Source of the DNA: Buttiauxella sp049686335
Lineage (GTDB): Bacteria > Pseudomonadota > Gammaproteobacteria > Enterobacterales > Enterobacteriaceae
NCBI RefSeq assembly: GCF_049686335.1
Contig: NZ_JBAVHX010000008.1
Location: forward strand, 186,001 to 250,000
Direction: 5' to 3'
DNA: 64,000 bases
Part shown: piece after piece, positions 27,674-35,853 of the stretch
Position numbering within the stretch: position 1 is the first letter of the stretch
Layout: each line of letters opens with the position of its first letter
Program-made: the position numbers and the translations under genes
The notes under the pieces: generated by a model
Databases searched by the model: none
Told to the model about the DNA's origin: nothing
What the model saw: the letters and a program-made list of their open reading frames with translations, nothing else

Positions 27674-28483
27674 ATGTCTGTAGTTCTCTCTGATGCCTGG
27701 CTGCAACGCTTTGGTGGCACAGCTCGTTTGTACGGTCGCGATGCTCTGCAGCTGTTTGCTGATGCGCATGTGTGCGTGATTGGCATTGGTGGCGTGGGCT
27801 CATGGGCCGCAGAAGCGTTGGCACGTACCGGAATCGGCGCAATTACGCTTATCGATATGGATGATGTTTGCGTGACCAACACCAACCGTCAGATTCACGC
27901 GTTGCGCGATAACGTCGGCCAGGCCAAGACCGAAGTGATGGCGACCCGTATTCGGGAAATTAATCCAGAATGTCGCGTCACCGTGGTGGATGACTTTATT
28001 ACTGCGGAAAATACGGCGGAACTGCTTAATCAAGGTTTTACCTACGTTATTGATGCCATTGATAGCGTGCGCCCTAAAGCGGCACTGATTGCCTATTGCC
28101 GACGCTACAAGATCCCGCTGGTCACAACCGGTGGCGCGGGCGGTCAAATCGATCCGACGCAGATTCAGGTTGTCGATCTGGCAAAGACCATTCAGGATCC
28201 CCTGGCAGCGAAACTGCGCGAAAGACTTAAAAGTGATTTTGGCGTGGTGAAGAACAGCAAAGGTAAGCTCGGCGTGGACTGCGTGTTTTCCACCGAAGCG
28301 TTAGTTTACCCGCAGGCAGATGGTTCGGTATGTGCGATGAAAAGTACCGCCGATGGCCCAAAACGTATGGATTGTGCATCCGGTTTTGGTGCGGCAACCA
28401 TGGTCACCGCCAGCTTTGGTTTTGTGGCAGTGTCCCATGTATTAAAGAAAATGATGGCAAAAGCGGCGCGTAATCAGGCTTGA
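27674..28483 (+). CDS. tcdA: TcdA (CsdL), tRNA t6A dehydratase
   Basis: 269 residues (E. coli 268). An E1-like ATP-dependent enzyme that cyclises N6-threonylcarbamoyladenosine at position 37 of tRNA to ct6A. The nucleotide-binding loop is IGIGGVGSWAAEALARTGIG, followed by LIDMDDVCVTNTNRQ. In E. coli it works with the CsdA-CsdE sulfur-transfer pair, whose genes face it here and whose csdE stop overlaps its 3' end by 10 bases (convergent). Confidence 0.95.
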   Translation: MSVVLSDAWLQRFGGTARLYGRDALQLFADAHVCVIGIGGVGSWAAEALARTGIGAITLIDMDDVCVTNTNRQIHALRDNVGQAKTEVMATRIREINPECRVTVVDDFITAENTAELLNQGFTYVIDAIDSVRPKAALIAYCRRYKIPLVTTGGAGGQIDPTQIQVVDLAKTIQDPLAAKLRERLKSDFGVVKNSKGKLGVDCVFSTEALVYPQADGSVCAMKSTADGPKRMDCASGFGAATMVTASFGFVAVSHVLKKMMAKAARNQA

Positions 28484-28914
28484 GCCGCCATGCGAACGGC
28501 TTGCGCTAATGCCGCAAGCCCGCTACTGCGCGATGCACTTAATTGATTGCGCAACCCTAAATCATCAAACAGGGCGAGCGGGTCTTCATTGAGCAACTGT
28601 TCAGCCGTTTTCCCTTCGATGGCGGTCAGTAACACCGCCAGCAAACCGCGAACAATGCGTCCTTCACTGTCCCCATAGAAATGCAGCGTGCCATTGGTTT
28701 GCAGACTATGACCCAACCAGACACGGTTTTCGCACCCTGCAATTTCTATCTCATCACGTTTGAGATCCGCAGGAAGTGCCGGAAGTTGCTTCCCCAAAAG
28801 GATCAACTGACGGTATTTGTCTTCCCACTGCTGCAACGGGGCAAACGTGCTGCGCAAATTGTCGGCGGTGATAGAGGTCCCGAAGGGGTGGCCGGCTAAA
28901 AATCCACTTGTCAT
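28474..28914 (-). CDS. csdE: CsdE, sulfur acceptor protein of CsdA
   Basis: 146 residues (E. coli 147), SufE-like fold. It takes persulfide sulfur from CsdA on a cysteine, most likely the one in EIAGCENRVWLG. It lies directly behind csdA with no base between the csdA stop and the csdE start codon, so it is translationally coupled. Its 3' end overlaps that of tcdA. Confidence 0.94.
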   Translation of the reverse strand: MTSGFLAGHPFGTSITADNLRSTFAPLQQWEDKYRQLILLGKQLPALPADLKRDEIEIAGCENRVWLGHSLQTNGTLHFYGDSEGRIVRGLLAVLLTAIEGKTAEQLLNEDPLALFDDLGLRNQLSASRSSGLAALAQAVRMAAQA

Positions 28915-30120
28915 TTAATCCACCAGAATGTCCAGAGCGTTATCGATAGCTTTGATCAGCGCATCGACATCACTCTGTGTATTGTACGGGGCAAAAGAGG
29001 CACGCAATGTCCCCGCGACGCCAAGGGCCGCCAGCAACGGTTGTGCGCAGTGTTGACCGGCGCGCAGTGAAATGCCTGATTCAGCCAACAGCGTAACCAT
29101 GTCGTTGTGGTGAACGCCTTTGAAATCAAACGCCAACAGGCTTGAGTCCTGGCAGCGGAAACTACGAAAACCAGGGCGTTTTGCCAGTTCAGCTTCCGCA
29201 AGCGTCGCAAGCCCACGGCTGTAAGTTTCAGCCTCAGTCAAATCCACGGTCTCCAGCCACTCAAGTGCCGCGCTCAGGCCAATAACGCCTGCAACGTTTG
29301 GCGTACCCGCTTCAAAGCGATACGGTACCGGCTGCGTTTTGAACCCTTCGAATGAGACATGCGTAATCATTTTGCCGCCGCCTAACCATGGCGACATCTC
29401 TTCTAGCAGTTCAGTTTTACCGTAGAGTGCCCCGATTCCGGTTGGGCCATACAGTTTGTGAGCTGAAAAAGCATAAAAATCAATATCCAACGCCTGCACG
29501 TCCGGTGGGCAATGTACGACACCTTGCGCGCCATCAACCATTACAATCGCGCCAGCTTCGTGGGCAAGCGTAATCGCTTTGGCGAGATCCGGGCAACCAC
29601 CTGTAACATTAGACATTTGCCCCAGAGCCAGGATTTTAGTGCGTGCGTTGAGTAACTCAGGCAGTTTGCTGAGATCGGCGAGGTAATTTTTACCCAGTGG
29701 CAATTTAATAACTTTCGCACCCGTCTGTTCAGCGACCATCAACCACGGCACGAAATTCGCGTGGTGTTCTGCTTCGCTAACAATAATTTCATCGCCTGGC
29801 TGCAGGCGAGGGCGCGCGTAACACTGAGCAACCAGATTAATGGCTTCGGTGGTACCACGCGTCCAGACGATATCTTTGCCGGAAGGGGCGTTCACCAGAG
29901 TCGCCACGCTGTCACGAGCCGCTTCATAACGCTCTGTAAGTCGCTGTGCCTCGGCAAATTGACTGCGATGAACATTGCCCGCGCTCAGGCTATAAAACTG
30001 CTGAGTCGCTTCAATGACTGCGCGAGGTTTCAGTGTAGTTGCGGCACTGTCGAGATAGACACCAGCATCAGCCAACGCGGGAAACAGGCTGCGAAAACTG
30101 GCGGGATTAAATGTTTTCAT
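28915..30120 (-). CDS. csdA: CsdA, cysteine desulfurase
   Basis: 401 residues, the E. coli length, from the ATG at 30118-30120 (MKTFNPASFRSLFP); the frame opens 21 codons earlier without support. It is a PLP enzyme of the SufS class that releases sulfur from cysteine or cysteine sulfinate. The PLP lysine is in FSAHKLYGPTGIG and the persulfide cysteine in RAGQHCAQPLL. It forms the csdA-csdE operon, feeding sulfur to CsdE and, in E. coli, TcdA. Confidence 0.96.
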   Translation of the reverse strand: MKTFNPASFRSLFPALADAGVYLDSAATTLKPRAVIEATQQFYSLSAGNVHRSQFAEAQRLTERYEAARDSVATLVNAPSGKDIVWTRGTTEAINLVAQCYARPRLQPGDEIIVSEAEHHANFVPWLMVAEQTGAKVIKLPLGKNYLADLSKLPELLNARTKILALGQMSNVTGGCPDLAKAITLAHEAGAIVMVDGAQGVVHCPPDVQALDIDFYAFSAHKLYGPTGIGALYGKTELLEEMSPWLGGGKMITHVSFEGFKTQPVPYRFEAGTPNVAGVIGLSAALEWLETVDLTEAETYSRGLATLAEAELAKRPGFRSFRCQDSSLLAFDFKGVHHNDMVTLLAESGISLRAGQHCAQPLLAALGVAGTLRASFAPYNTQSDVDALIKAIDNALDILVD

Positions 30121-30248
30121 GATTTTCCTCGTATCACTATGAGGTGATCGTCGCGCATTTGTCTTAATCACACAAGGGATCAATAACCTTCGGAATATTC
30201 TGCTTCACCAGGCAAGGTTCGGGAAAGAGGGTTATGCTAATTACTGTT

Positions 30249-30265
30249 AGGTGAATGTTTCACCT
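30249..30265. promoter_or_regulatory. Perfect dyad upstream of ygdI, operator-like
   Basis: AGGTGAA-TGT-TTCACCT, a perfect 7-bp inverted repeat with a 3-base centre, 50 bases upstream of the ygdI start codon in the csdA-ygdI divergent gap. The symmetry is certain; the cognate regulator is unknown to me. Confidence 0.4.
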
Positions 30266-30315
30266 CAGTTATTTTTAAGAGTAATTCAGAATTAATCGCT
30301 ACTAAGGAGAAGAAT

Positions 30316-30543
30316 ATGAACAAGGCAGCCGCAGCAGTATCCGCAGGTCTTATGGTTTTCGCGCTTTCAGCATGTTCAAGCCCGAACTACGTGATGCACA
30401 CCAATGATGGCCGAAGCATTGTCGCCGATGGCAAACCGCAAACCGATGATGAAACAGGGATGATTCAGTACAAAGATGCTAATGGGAATAAACAGCAGAT
30501 TAACCGTACTGATGTAAAAGAGATGGTTGAGCTGGATCAGTAA
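30316..30543 (+). CDS. ygdI: YgdI, small DUF903 lipoprotein
   Basis: 75-residue predicted lipoprotein with lipobox LSAC near residues 17-20 and the DUF903 motif SSPNYVMHTNDGRSIVADGKPQTDDETGMIQY (shown in parts: NYVMHTNDGR, then DDETGMIQY). Paralogue of YgdR in this window. A strong AAGGAGAAG ribosome-binding site lies just before the ATG. Function unknown. It converges on gcvB, whose terminator can serve both. Confidence 0.92.
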   Translation: MNKAAAAVSAGLMVFALSACSSPNYVMHTNDGRSIVADGKPQTDDETGMIQYKDANGNKQQINRTDVKEMVELDQ

Positions 30544-30565
30544 TCTTTTTGCTCAAACTACAGGC

Positions 30566-30771
30566 AAAAAAAAGCACCGCAATTTGCGGTGCTACATTAA
30601 TCACTATGGACAGACAGGGTAAATGTACAGGAAGTGAAAAAGGGGTAGCTTAGCTACCGGGGTCTGGAATGCCAGACCAATTGCAAACACAACAACACAA
30701 CATCACAACCGTAAGCCAAAAGCCCTCCGAAACACGCATTTCAGATAACTTTTCGTTCCGGCTCAGGAAGT
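30566..30771 (-). ncRNA. gcvB: GcvB small regulatory RNA
   Basis: About 206 nt on the minus strand, divergent from gcvA. The 5' end ACTTCCTGAGCCGGAACG is as in E. coli. The G/U-rich R1 seed (TGTGATGTTGTGTTGTTGTG) lies at about 30685-30704. The conserved 3' part matches ACATTTACCCTGTCTGTCC and ends in the terminator hairpin AGCACCGCAA/TTGCGGTGCT with a T run at 30566-30573. GcvB is an Hfq-dependent repressor of many amino acid and peptide transporter mRNAs and is activated by GcvA when glycine is abundant. This RNA plus the gcvA promoter fill the 356-bp gap between ygdI and gcvA. Confidence 0.96.
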
Positions 30772-30899
30772 GACGCCACTATAGGTATTTGCTGGTGCAT
30801 CCTCAACGGACAATTTATAATGGCTCAGATAAAAAAAACTAATAGGTTAACTAAGTTCACCTGTTTGTTAATAGACTTTAACATTTAAGCCAATCAACT

Positions 30900-31817
30900 A
30901 TGTCCAAGCGTTTGCCACCTTTAAATGCCTTACGTGTATTTGACGCCGCCGCTCGTCACCTGAGTTTTACTAAAGCCGCCGAAGAATTATTCGTGACTCA
31001 AGCCGCCGTCAGCCATCAGATTAAGTCCCTGGAGGATTTTCTGGGCCTGAAATTGTTCCGCCGTCGCAACCGTTCGTTGCTGCTGACGGAAGAAGGACAG
31101 AGTTACTATCTGGACATCAAAGAGATATTTTCGCAGTTAACCGAGGCAACCCGTAAGCTACAAGCGCGGAGTGCAAAGGGCGCGTTAACGGTCAGTCTTT
31201 TGCCTAGTTTTGCCATTCATTGGCTCGTGCCGCGGTTAACTAGCTTTAACACAGCTTATCCGGGAATCGACGTTCGTATACAGGCTGTTGACCGTCAGGA
31301 AGATAAACTTTCGGATGATGTCGACGTCGCTATTTTTTACGGACGTGGCAACTGGCCGGGTCTGCGTGTGGAAAAATTGTACGCAGAATATCTGCTGCCA
31401 GTCTGTTCCCCGATGCTTTTAACCGGCGACAAACCCATCAAAACCCCAGAAGATCTCGCGCATCATACTTTATTGCATGATGCGTCTCGTCGTGACTGGC
31501 AGACCTACACTCGCCAATTGGGAGTCAGCCATATCAATGTGCAGCAAGGTCCGATCTTCAGCCACAGTGCGATGGTGCTCCAGGCCGCGATTCACGGGCA
31601 AGGCATTGCTTTAGCAAACAATGTTATGGCGCAGTCAGAGATTGAAGCGGGTCGTTTAGTTTGCCCGTTCAACGATGTTCTGGTGAGTAAAAACGCCTTT
31701 TATCTTGTTTGTCATGACAGCCAGGCAGAACTGGGTAAAATAGCGGCCTTCAGGCAGTGGATTTTGGCGAAAACAGCGAGCGAACAAGAAAAATTCCGTT
31801 TTCGCTACGATCAGTAA
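30900..31817 (+). CDS. gcvA: GcvA, LysR-type regulator of glycine cleavage
   Basis: 305 residues, the E. coli length. LysR family: winged HTH in the first 60 residues (LNALRVFDAAARHLSFTKAA, AAVSHQIKSLEDFLG) and a C-terminal effector domain. GcvA activates the gcvTHP operon and the divergent sRNA gene gcvB with glycine, and represses with purines through GcvR. The divergent arrangement with gcvB is conserved, so overlapping promoters and autoregulation are expected. Confidence 0.96.
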   Translation: MSKRLPPLNALRVFDAAARHLSFTKAAEELFVTQAAVSHQIKSLEDFLGLKLFRRRNRSLLLTEEGQSYYLDIKEIFSQLTEATRKLQARSAKGALTVSLLPSFAIHWLVPRLTSFNTAYPGIDVRIQAVDRQEDKLSDDVDVAIFYGRGNWPGLRVEKLYAEYLLPVCSPMLLTGDKPIKTPEDLAHHTLLHDASRRDWQTYTRQLGVSHINVQQGPIFSHSAMVLQAAIHGQGIALANNVMAQSEIEAGRLVCPFNDVLVSKNAFYLVCHDSQAELGKIAAFRQWILAKTASEQEKFRFRYDQ

Positions 31818-31866
31818 GCAAACCAGCGCGTAGGCATGCCCCTACGCCTTACTTTAGGGTTACACC

Positions 31867-32262
31867 ATGACCAGCCGATTCATGCTGATTTTTACCGCAA
31901 TTAGCGGTTTTATCTTTGTCGCCCTTGGCGCCTTTGGGGCACACGTATTAAGTAAAACGCTTGGTGTTGTTGAGATGGGGTGGATTCAAACCGGCCTCGA
32001 ATATCAGGCATTTCATACGTTAGCGATTTTTGGTCTGGCCGTTGCGATGCAGCGCCGGATTAGCATTTGGTTTTACTGGAGCAGCGTATTTATGGCTCTG
32101 GGTACAGTTCTGTTCAGCGGCAGTCTTTATTGCCTGGCGCTGTCTCACTTACGCCTGTGGGCGTTTGTTACTCCCGTCGGTGGAATGAGTTTTCTCGCCG
32201 GTTGGATCTTGATGTTGATTGGTGCAATGCGCCTGAAACGTAAGGGCGCAAGCCATGAATAA
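31867..32262 (+). CDS. ygdD: YgdD, DUF423 inner-membrane protein
   Basis: 131 residues, four predicted membrane segments, with the DUF423 motif GAFGAHVL near residue 22. Same length and place as E. coli YgdD; function unknown. Its 3' end overlaps the rlmM start by 8 bases, so co-expression with rlmM is likely. Confidence 0.92.
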   Translation: MTSRFMLIFTAISGFIFVALGAFGAHVLSKTLGVVEMGWIQTGLEYQAFHTLAIFGLAVAMQRRISIWFYWSSVFMALGTVLFSGSLYCLALSHLRLWAFVTPVGGMSFLAGWILMLIGAMRLKRKGASHE

Positions 32263-33355
32263 AGTTATTTTGTACTGCCGACAAGGCTTTGAGAAAGAGT
32301 GTGCGGCGGAGATTACCGATAAAGCCAACCAGCGTGGCGTGTATGGTTTTGCACGAGTCAAAGAAAACAGCGGCTACGTGATTTACGAATGTTATCAGCA
32401 AGATGAAGCTGACAAACTGGCGCGTGAATTGCCGTTCCGGGATCTGATCTTTGCTCGTCAAATGATCGTTGCGGGTGAACTGCTCAAAGATCTTCCTCCT
32501 GAAGATCGTATTACCCCGATAACCGGCATGCTAACTGGCGTGGTAGAGAAAGGTGGAGATCTGCGTGTTGAAGTGGCTGATACCAACGAAAGCAAAGAGC
32601 TGATGAAGTTCTGCCGTAAGCTGACAGTGCCGTTGCGCGCCAGCCTGCGTGAAGCCGGTATCCTGACCAATTACGAAACGCCAAAACGTCCGGTGGTGCA
32701 TGTGTTCTTTATCGCACCGGGATGTTGTTACACCGGCTATTCCTATACCACCAACAATTCTCCTTACTATATGGGGATCCAACGCCTGAAGTTGCCTTCT
32801 GAGGCACCCAGCCGTTCAACGCTGAAACTGGAAGAAGCTTTTCATACCTTCATTCCGGCTGATGAGTGGGACGAGCGTCTGGCAAACGGAATGCATGCCG
32901 TTGACCTTGGAGCCTGTCCTGGGGGTTGGACTTACCAGTTAACGCAACGCAACATGTGGGTTTGTTCTGTCGATAACGGCCCAATGGCGCAAAGCCTGAT
33001 GGATACCGGGCAAGTCACCTGGTTGCAGGAAGATGGTTTTAAATACAAGCCAACCCGCAACAACATCTCCTGGATGGTGTGCGATATGGTAGAGAAACCG
33101 GCGAAAGTGGCAAACCTGATGGCGACCTGGCTAGTGAACGGCTGGTGCCGCGAAACCATTTTTAACCTCAAGTTGCCGATGAAAAAGCGCTACGAAGAAG
33201 TGTCGCAAAATCTGGCACTGATTCATGAAAAACTGGCAGAGCATGGTATCAGTGCCGAGATTCAGGCGCGCCAGTTGTACCATGACCGCGAAGAAGTGAC
33301 CGTACACGTGCGCCGTATGTGGGCAGCCGTTGGCGGGCGTCGCGACGAGCGATAA
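32255..33355 (+). CDS. rlmM: RlmM, 23S rRNA 2'-O-methyltransferase (C2498)
   Basis: 366 residues, the E. coli length. An N-terminal THUMP domain (about 1-170) is followed by a Rossmann methyltransferase domain with the SAM motif AVDLGACPGGWTYQL. It modifies C2498 of 23S rRNA before subunit assembly. It ends just before a palindromic repeat cluster; in E. coli the fuc genes lie beyond this point but are absent here. Confidence 0.95.
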   Translation: MNKVILYCRQGFEKECAAEITDKANQRGVYGFARVKENSGYVIYECYQQDEADKLARELPFRDLIFARQMIVAGELLKDLPPEDRITPITGMLTGVVEKGGDLRVEVADTNESKELMKFCRKLTVPLRASLREAGILTNYETPKRPVVHVFFIAPGCCYTGYSYTTNNSPYYMGIQRLKLPSEAPSRSTLKLEEAFHTFIPADEWDERLANGMHAVDLGACPGGWTYQLTQRNMWVCSVDNGPMAQSLMDTGQVTWLQEDGFKYKPTRNNISWMVCDMVEKPAKVANLMATWLVNGWCRETIFNLKLPMKKRYEEVSQNLALIHEKLAEHGISAEIQARQLYHDREEVTVHVRRMWAAVGGRRDER

Positions 33356-33362
33356 TTTAATC

Positions 33363-33558
33363 ACCCTCACCCCGACCCTCTCCCTGAGGGAGAGGGGGAA
33401 CACCCAGGATTTAAACCGTTGAGTTCCCTCTCCTGAGGGAGAGCGGGAACACCCCAGAGATAAACGGTTAATTTCCCTCTCCCTCAGGGAGAGGGGGAAC
33501 ACCCAGGATTTAAACCGTTAAGTTCCCTCTCCTGAGGGAGAGGGCCAGGGTGAGGGCG
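33363..33558. repeat. Composite palindromic repeat cluster between rlmM and xni
   Basis: About 196 bp bounded by inverted ends (CCCTCACCCCGACCCTCTCC on the left, GAGAGGGCCAGGGTGAGGG on the right). Inside are four short palindromes of the type CTCTCC-TGA-GGGAGAG. A roughly 70-bp unit starting at 33376 recurs at 33475, a period of 99 bp. The right end lies inside the xni reading frame and encodes its last residues. The type is common in enterobacterial intergenic DNA. Confidence 0.8.
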
Positions 33559-34312
33559 TTCCACCAGGCAGTCTCAACTGCTGCAAATTCCCATCAAGCT
33601 GTAAATCTGTCTGCAATTGCGCCACCTGGCGGCTGATAAACGCACTTTCCCGATGCTGCTCTAACTTCTTGCGCCATTTCTCAGGTACTTCATCCAGGTG
33701 TTCGTACAGCGCTTCAAGCGTTGAAAACTGATTGATTAACTGCGTGGCACTTTTCGGCCCGATCCCCGGTACACCAGAGATTTTGCTGCTGCTAATCCCC
33801 GCCAGCCCCCAGAAATCAGCAAGCTGTTCTGGCAGCACGCCATATTCCTGCGCGATAAAAGGCGCATCCAGCCAGCGTTTTTGAAAATAGTCGCGGATTT
33901 GAATCGTGGGTGCGAGTAACTGGCAAAACCCTTTATCGGTCGAGACAATGGTGGCGCGATGGCCACTTGCTGCTATTTTTACAGCCAGCGTTGCCGCCAG
34001 GTCATCAGCTTCATTTCCATGAGAGTGCCAGCACGGCACGCCTCTTTTGGCGAAGGCTGCACGCAATATGGGCATCTCTTGATGTAAGGTATCTGGCATT
34101 GGTACACGGCCAGCTTTATAGTCTGGCAAGACCTGATGTCGCCAGCCTTCGCGACGGTCTTCGTCATCAAAGACGGCAACGGCATGTGTGGGCTGACTGT
34201 GTGTTATCAGCGCATCAAGGGCGTGCAGGCAAGTATCAACGCAGGGTGAGCCTTGAACCGCATGAATACGGCGTATTAAGTTCAGGGCATCAACGATAAG
34301 TAAATGAATCAT
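33518..34312 (-). CDS. xni: Xni (ExoIX), flap endonuclease-like, with repeat-derived C-terminus
   Basis: 264 residues from the ATG at 34310-34312 (MIHLLIVDALNLIRRIHAV). E. coli Xni has 251 and normally ends in NLQQLRL plus one or two residues. Xni resembles the FEN/5'-nuclease domain of DNA polymerase I, with the helix-hairpin-helix GVPGIGPKSATQLI and the acidic cluster GNEADDLAATL; in vitro it acts as a flap endonuclease. Here the last 13 residues after QLRLPGG (TPSPWPSPSGEGT) are encoded by the palindromic repeat, which supplies the stop codon. The core is intact, so the gene is probably functional. Confidence 0.92.
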   Translation of the reverse strand: MIHLLIVDALNLIRRIHAVQGSPCVDTCLHALDALITHSQPTHAVAVFDDEDRREGWRHQVLPDYKAGRVPMPDTLHQEMPILRAAFAKRGVPCWHSHGNEADDLAATLAVKIAASGHRATIVSTDKGFCQLLAPTIQIRDYFQKRWLDAPFIAQEYGVLPEQLADFWGLAGISSSKISGVPGIGPKSATQLINQFSTLEALYEHLDEVPEKWRKKLEQHRESAFISRQVAQLQTDLQLDGNLQQLRLPGGTPSPWPSPSGEGT

Positions 34313-34464
34313 CTTGGATATTTCGCTTTCGACATTCTCTTGATACACAGTAACATTTCTGTGAGATGACCGCGAACGCGAGACTTAAATTCAGGAAAGC
34401 CGCTCGCAAAAAAGCATTGTCTGAAATACATTGCTAAGTAATTAGGTTGCTATATATATGCCCA

Positions 34465-34585
34465 TTAGCGTTCGAGATGCCGGTAGGCGGCAAGGATGAG
34501 AGTCCCCAGGAGCTTACTTGAGTAAGTAACTGGGGCGAGCATCTGCAGCCAACACCCCTGCGGCTTGAAGGATGATGGGGATATT
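34465..34585. repeat. ERIC element upstream of the aminotransferase gene
   Basis: About 120 bp, with the best match in the window to the classical ERIC primer cores (CCCCAGGAGCTTAC and AAGTAACTGGGGCGAGC). Its right end, GCGGCTTGAAGGATGATGGGG, stops about 9 bases before the next start codon and may supply the ribosome-binding site. Confidence 0.88.
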
Positions 34586-34589
34586 TTAA

Positions 34590-35801
34590 ATGAATAGAAA
34601 AATCAGAGACAACAACATGAGTAATAGTTCACACCTCGCGCACCGTATTCAGGCTCTACAACCTTCAGCAATCAGAGAATTGTTAAAGCACAGCAAAATG
34701 CCAGGCGTCATTTCCCTGGCTGGCGGCATTCCTTCCAGTGAGTTGTTCGATAGAGAAGGTCTGGGCATTGCGACACAGAAAGTGGTCGCTGAGAACTTTA
34801 ACGACGCGTTTCAGTACGGTTTGACCGAAGGCACCGTTGAGTTACGTCAGCAATTGGTCGGGTTGTGCCAGGAACGTGGTATCACCACCAACCCGGATCA
34901 ACTTCTGGTCACCTCAGGTTCGCAACAGGCATTGGATTTATTGATGCGCGCGCTGGTGAATCCGGGCGATGTTTTTGTTGTTGAGCGTCCGACCTATCTG
35001 GCTACGCTGCAAATCCTCAGCCTGAATGAGGCCGATGTGAAATCTGTGGGCAGCGATGAGCACGGGATGATTGTCGATGAGCTCGAAGAGCTACTCAAAA
35101 CGACCACCATCAAAGGTGTTTATCTGGTGCCAACTTTTGGCAACCCAAGTGGCACCACATTAAGTGCCAGCCGCCGTGAGCAACTGGTCAAACTGGCAGA
35201 ACAGCATCACTTCGTTATCGTCGAAGATGATCCGTATGGCGCAATCAGCTTCACTGAAACGCGTGAGAAAACCTTGCTGCAAGTTGCGACAGAACGCGGC
35301 AGCCAGGAAAATGTGGTTTATACCTCGACGTTTTCTAAAATTCTGGCGCCAGGCCTGCGAGTAGGCTGGATTGTACTGCCGGAGTGGATGAAGCAAAAAG
35401 TGGCCATCATCAAACAAGCCACGGATTTACACGCCAACTCTTTTACCCAATCGCTGGTGTCGGCGTATCTGACGCTGGATCGCCTGAATCCACAAATTGA
35501 GCTGATTCGTGACGCGTATAAGAAGAAGTGCCTGAGCCTGTCCACGTTCTTGCATCAGGAATTGGGTGAGCACATCACCTTTAACCAGCCGCAGGGCGGG
35601 ATGTTCCTGTGGGCGGCGTTCCGTTATGAGTTTGATACAACTCGCTGGTTACAGCAGACACTGGAAAAGGGTGTGGTGTATGTGCCTGGCGAGTTCTTCT
35701 TTAGCGATCACGCGGATAAGAAAACGCTACGTTTCTCTTACGCAACAGCCACCGAAGAGCAGCTTTATGAAGCGGTACAACGCTTAAAAGCGGCGCTGTA
35801 A
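34590..35801 (+). CDS. PLP-dependent class I/II aminotransferase (2-aminoadipate/MocR-like group)
   Basis: 403 residues, fold-type I aminotransferase without the GntR-type DNA-binding domain of MocR proteins. Motifs: SLAGGIPSSELF near the N-terminus, VTSGSQQALDLL, VPTFGNPSGTT, VEDDPYGAI, and the PLP lysine in TSTFSKILAPGLRVGW. The closest known types are 2-aminoadipate, aromatic or branched-chain aminotransferases; substrate cannot be told by eye. An in-frame TAA at 34587-34589 fixes the start at or after 34590; an ATG at 34617 is the alternative. It is absent from this place in E. coli, where xni adjoins sdaB. Confidence 0.85.
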   Translation: MNRKIRDNNMSNSSHLAHRIQALQPSAIRELLKHSKMPGVISLAGGIPSSELFDREGLGIATQKVVAENFNDAFQYGLTEGTVELRQQLVGLCQERGITTNPDQLLVTSGSQQALDLLMRALVNPGDVFVVERPTYLATLQILSLNEADVKSVGSDEHGMIVDELEELLKTTTIKGVYLVPTFGNPSGTTLSASRREQLVKLAEQHHFVIVEDDPYGAISFTETREKTLLQVATERGSQENVVYTSTFSKILAPGLRVGWIVLPEWMKQKVAIIKQATDLHANSFTQSLVSAYLTLDRLNPQIELIRDAYKKKCLSLSTFLHQELGEHITFNQPQGGMFLWAAFRYEFDTTRWLQQTLEKGVVYVPGEFFFSDHADKKTLRFSYATATEEQLYEAVQRLKAAL

Positions 35802-35853
35802 GACGAAAAAATGGAGCCGACAGGCTCCATTTTTGTATTACGTGTTTTAACTA

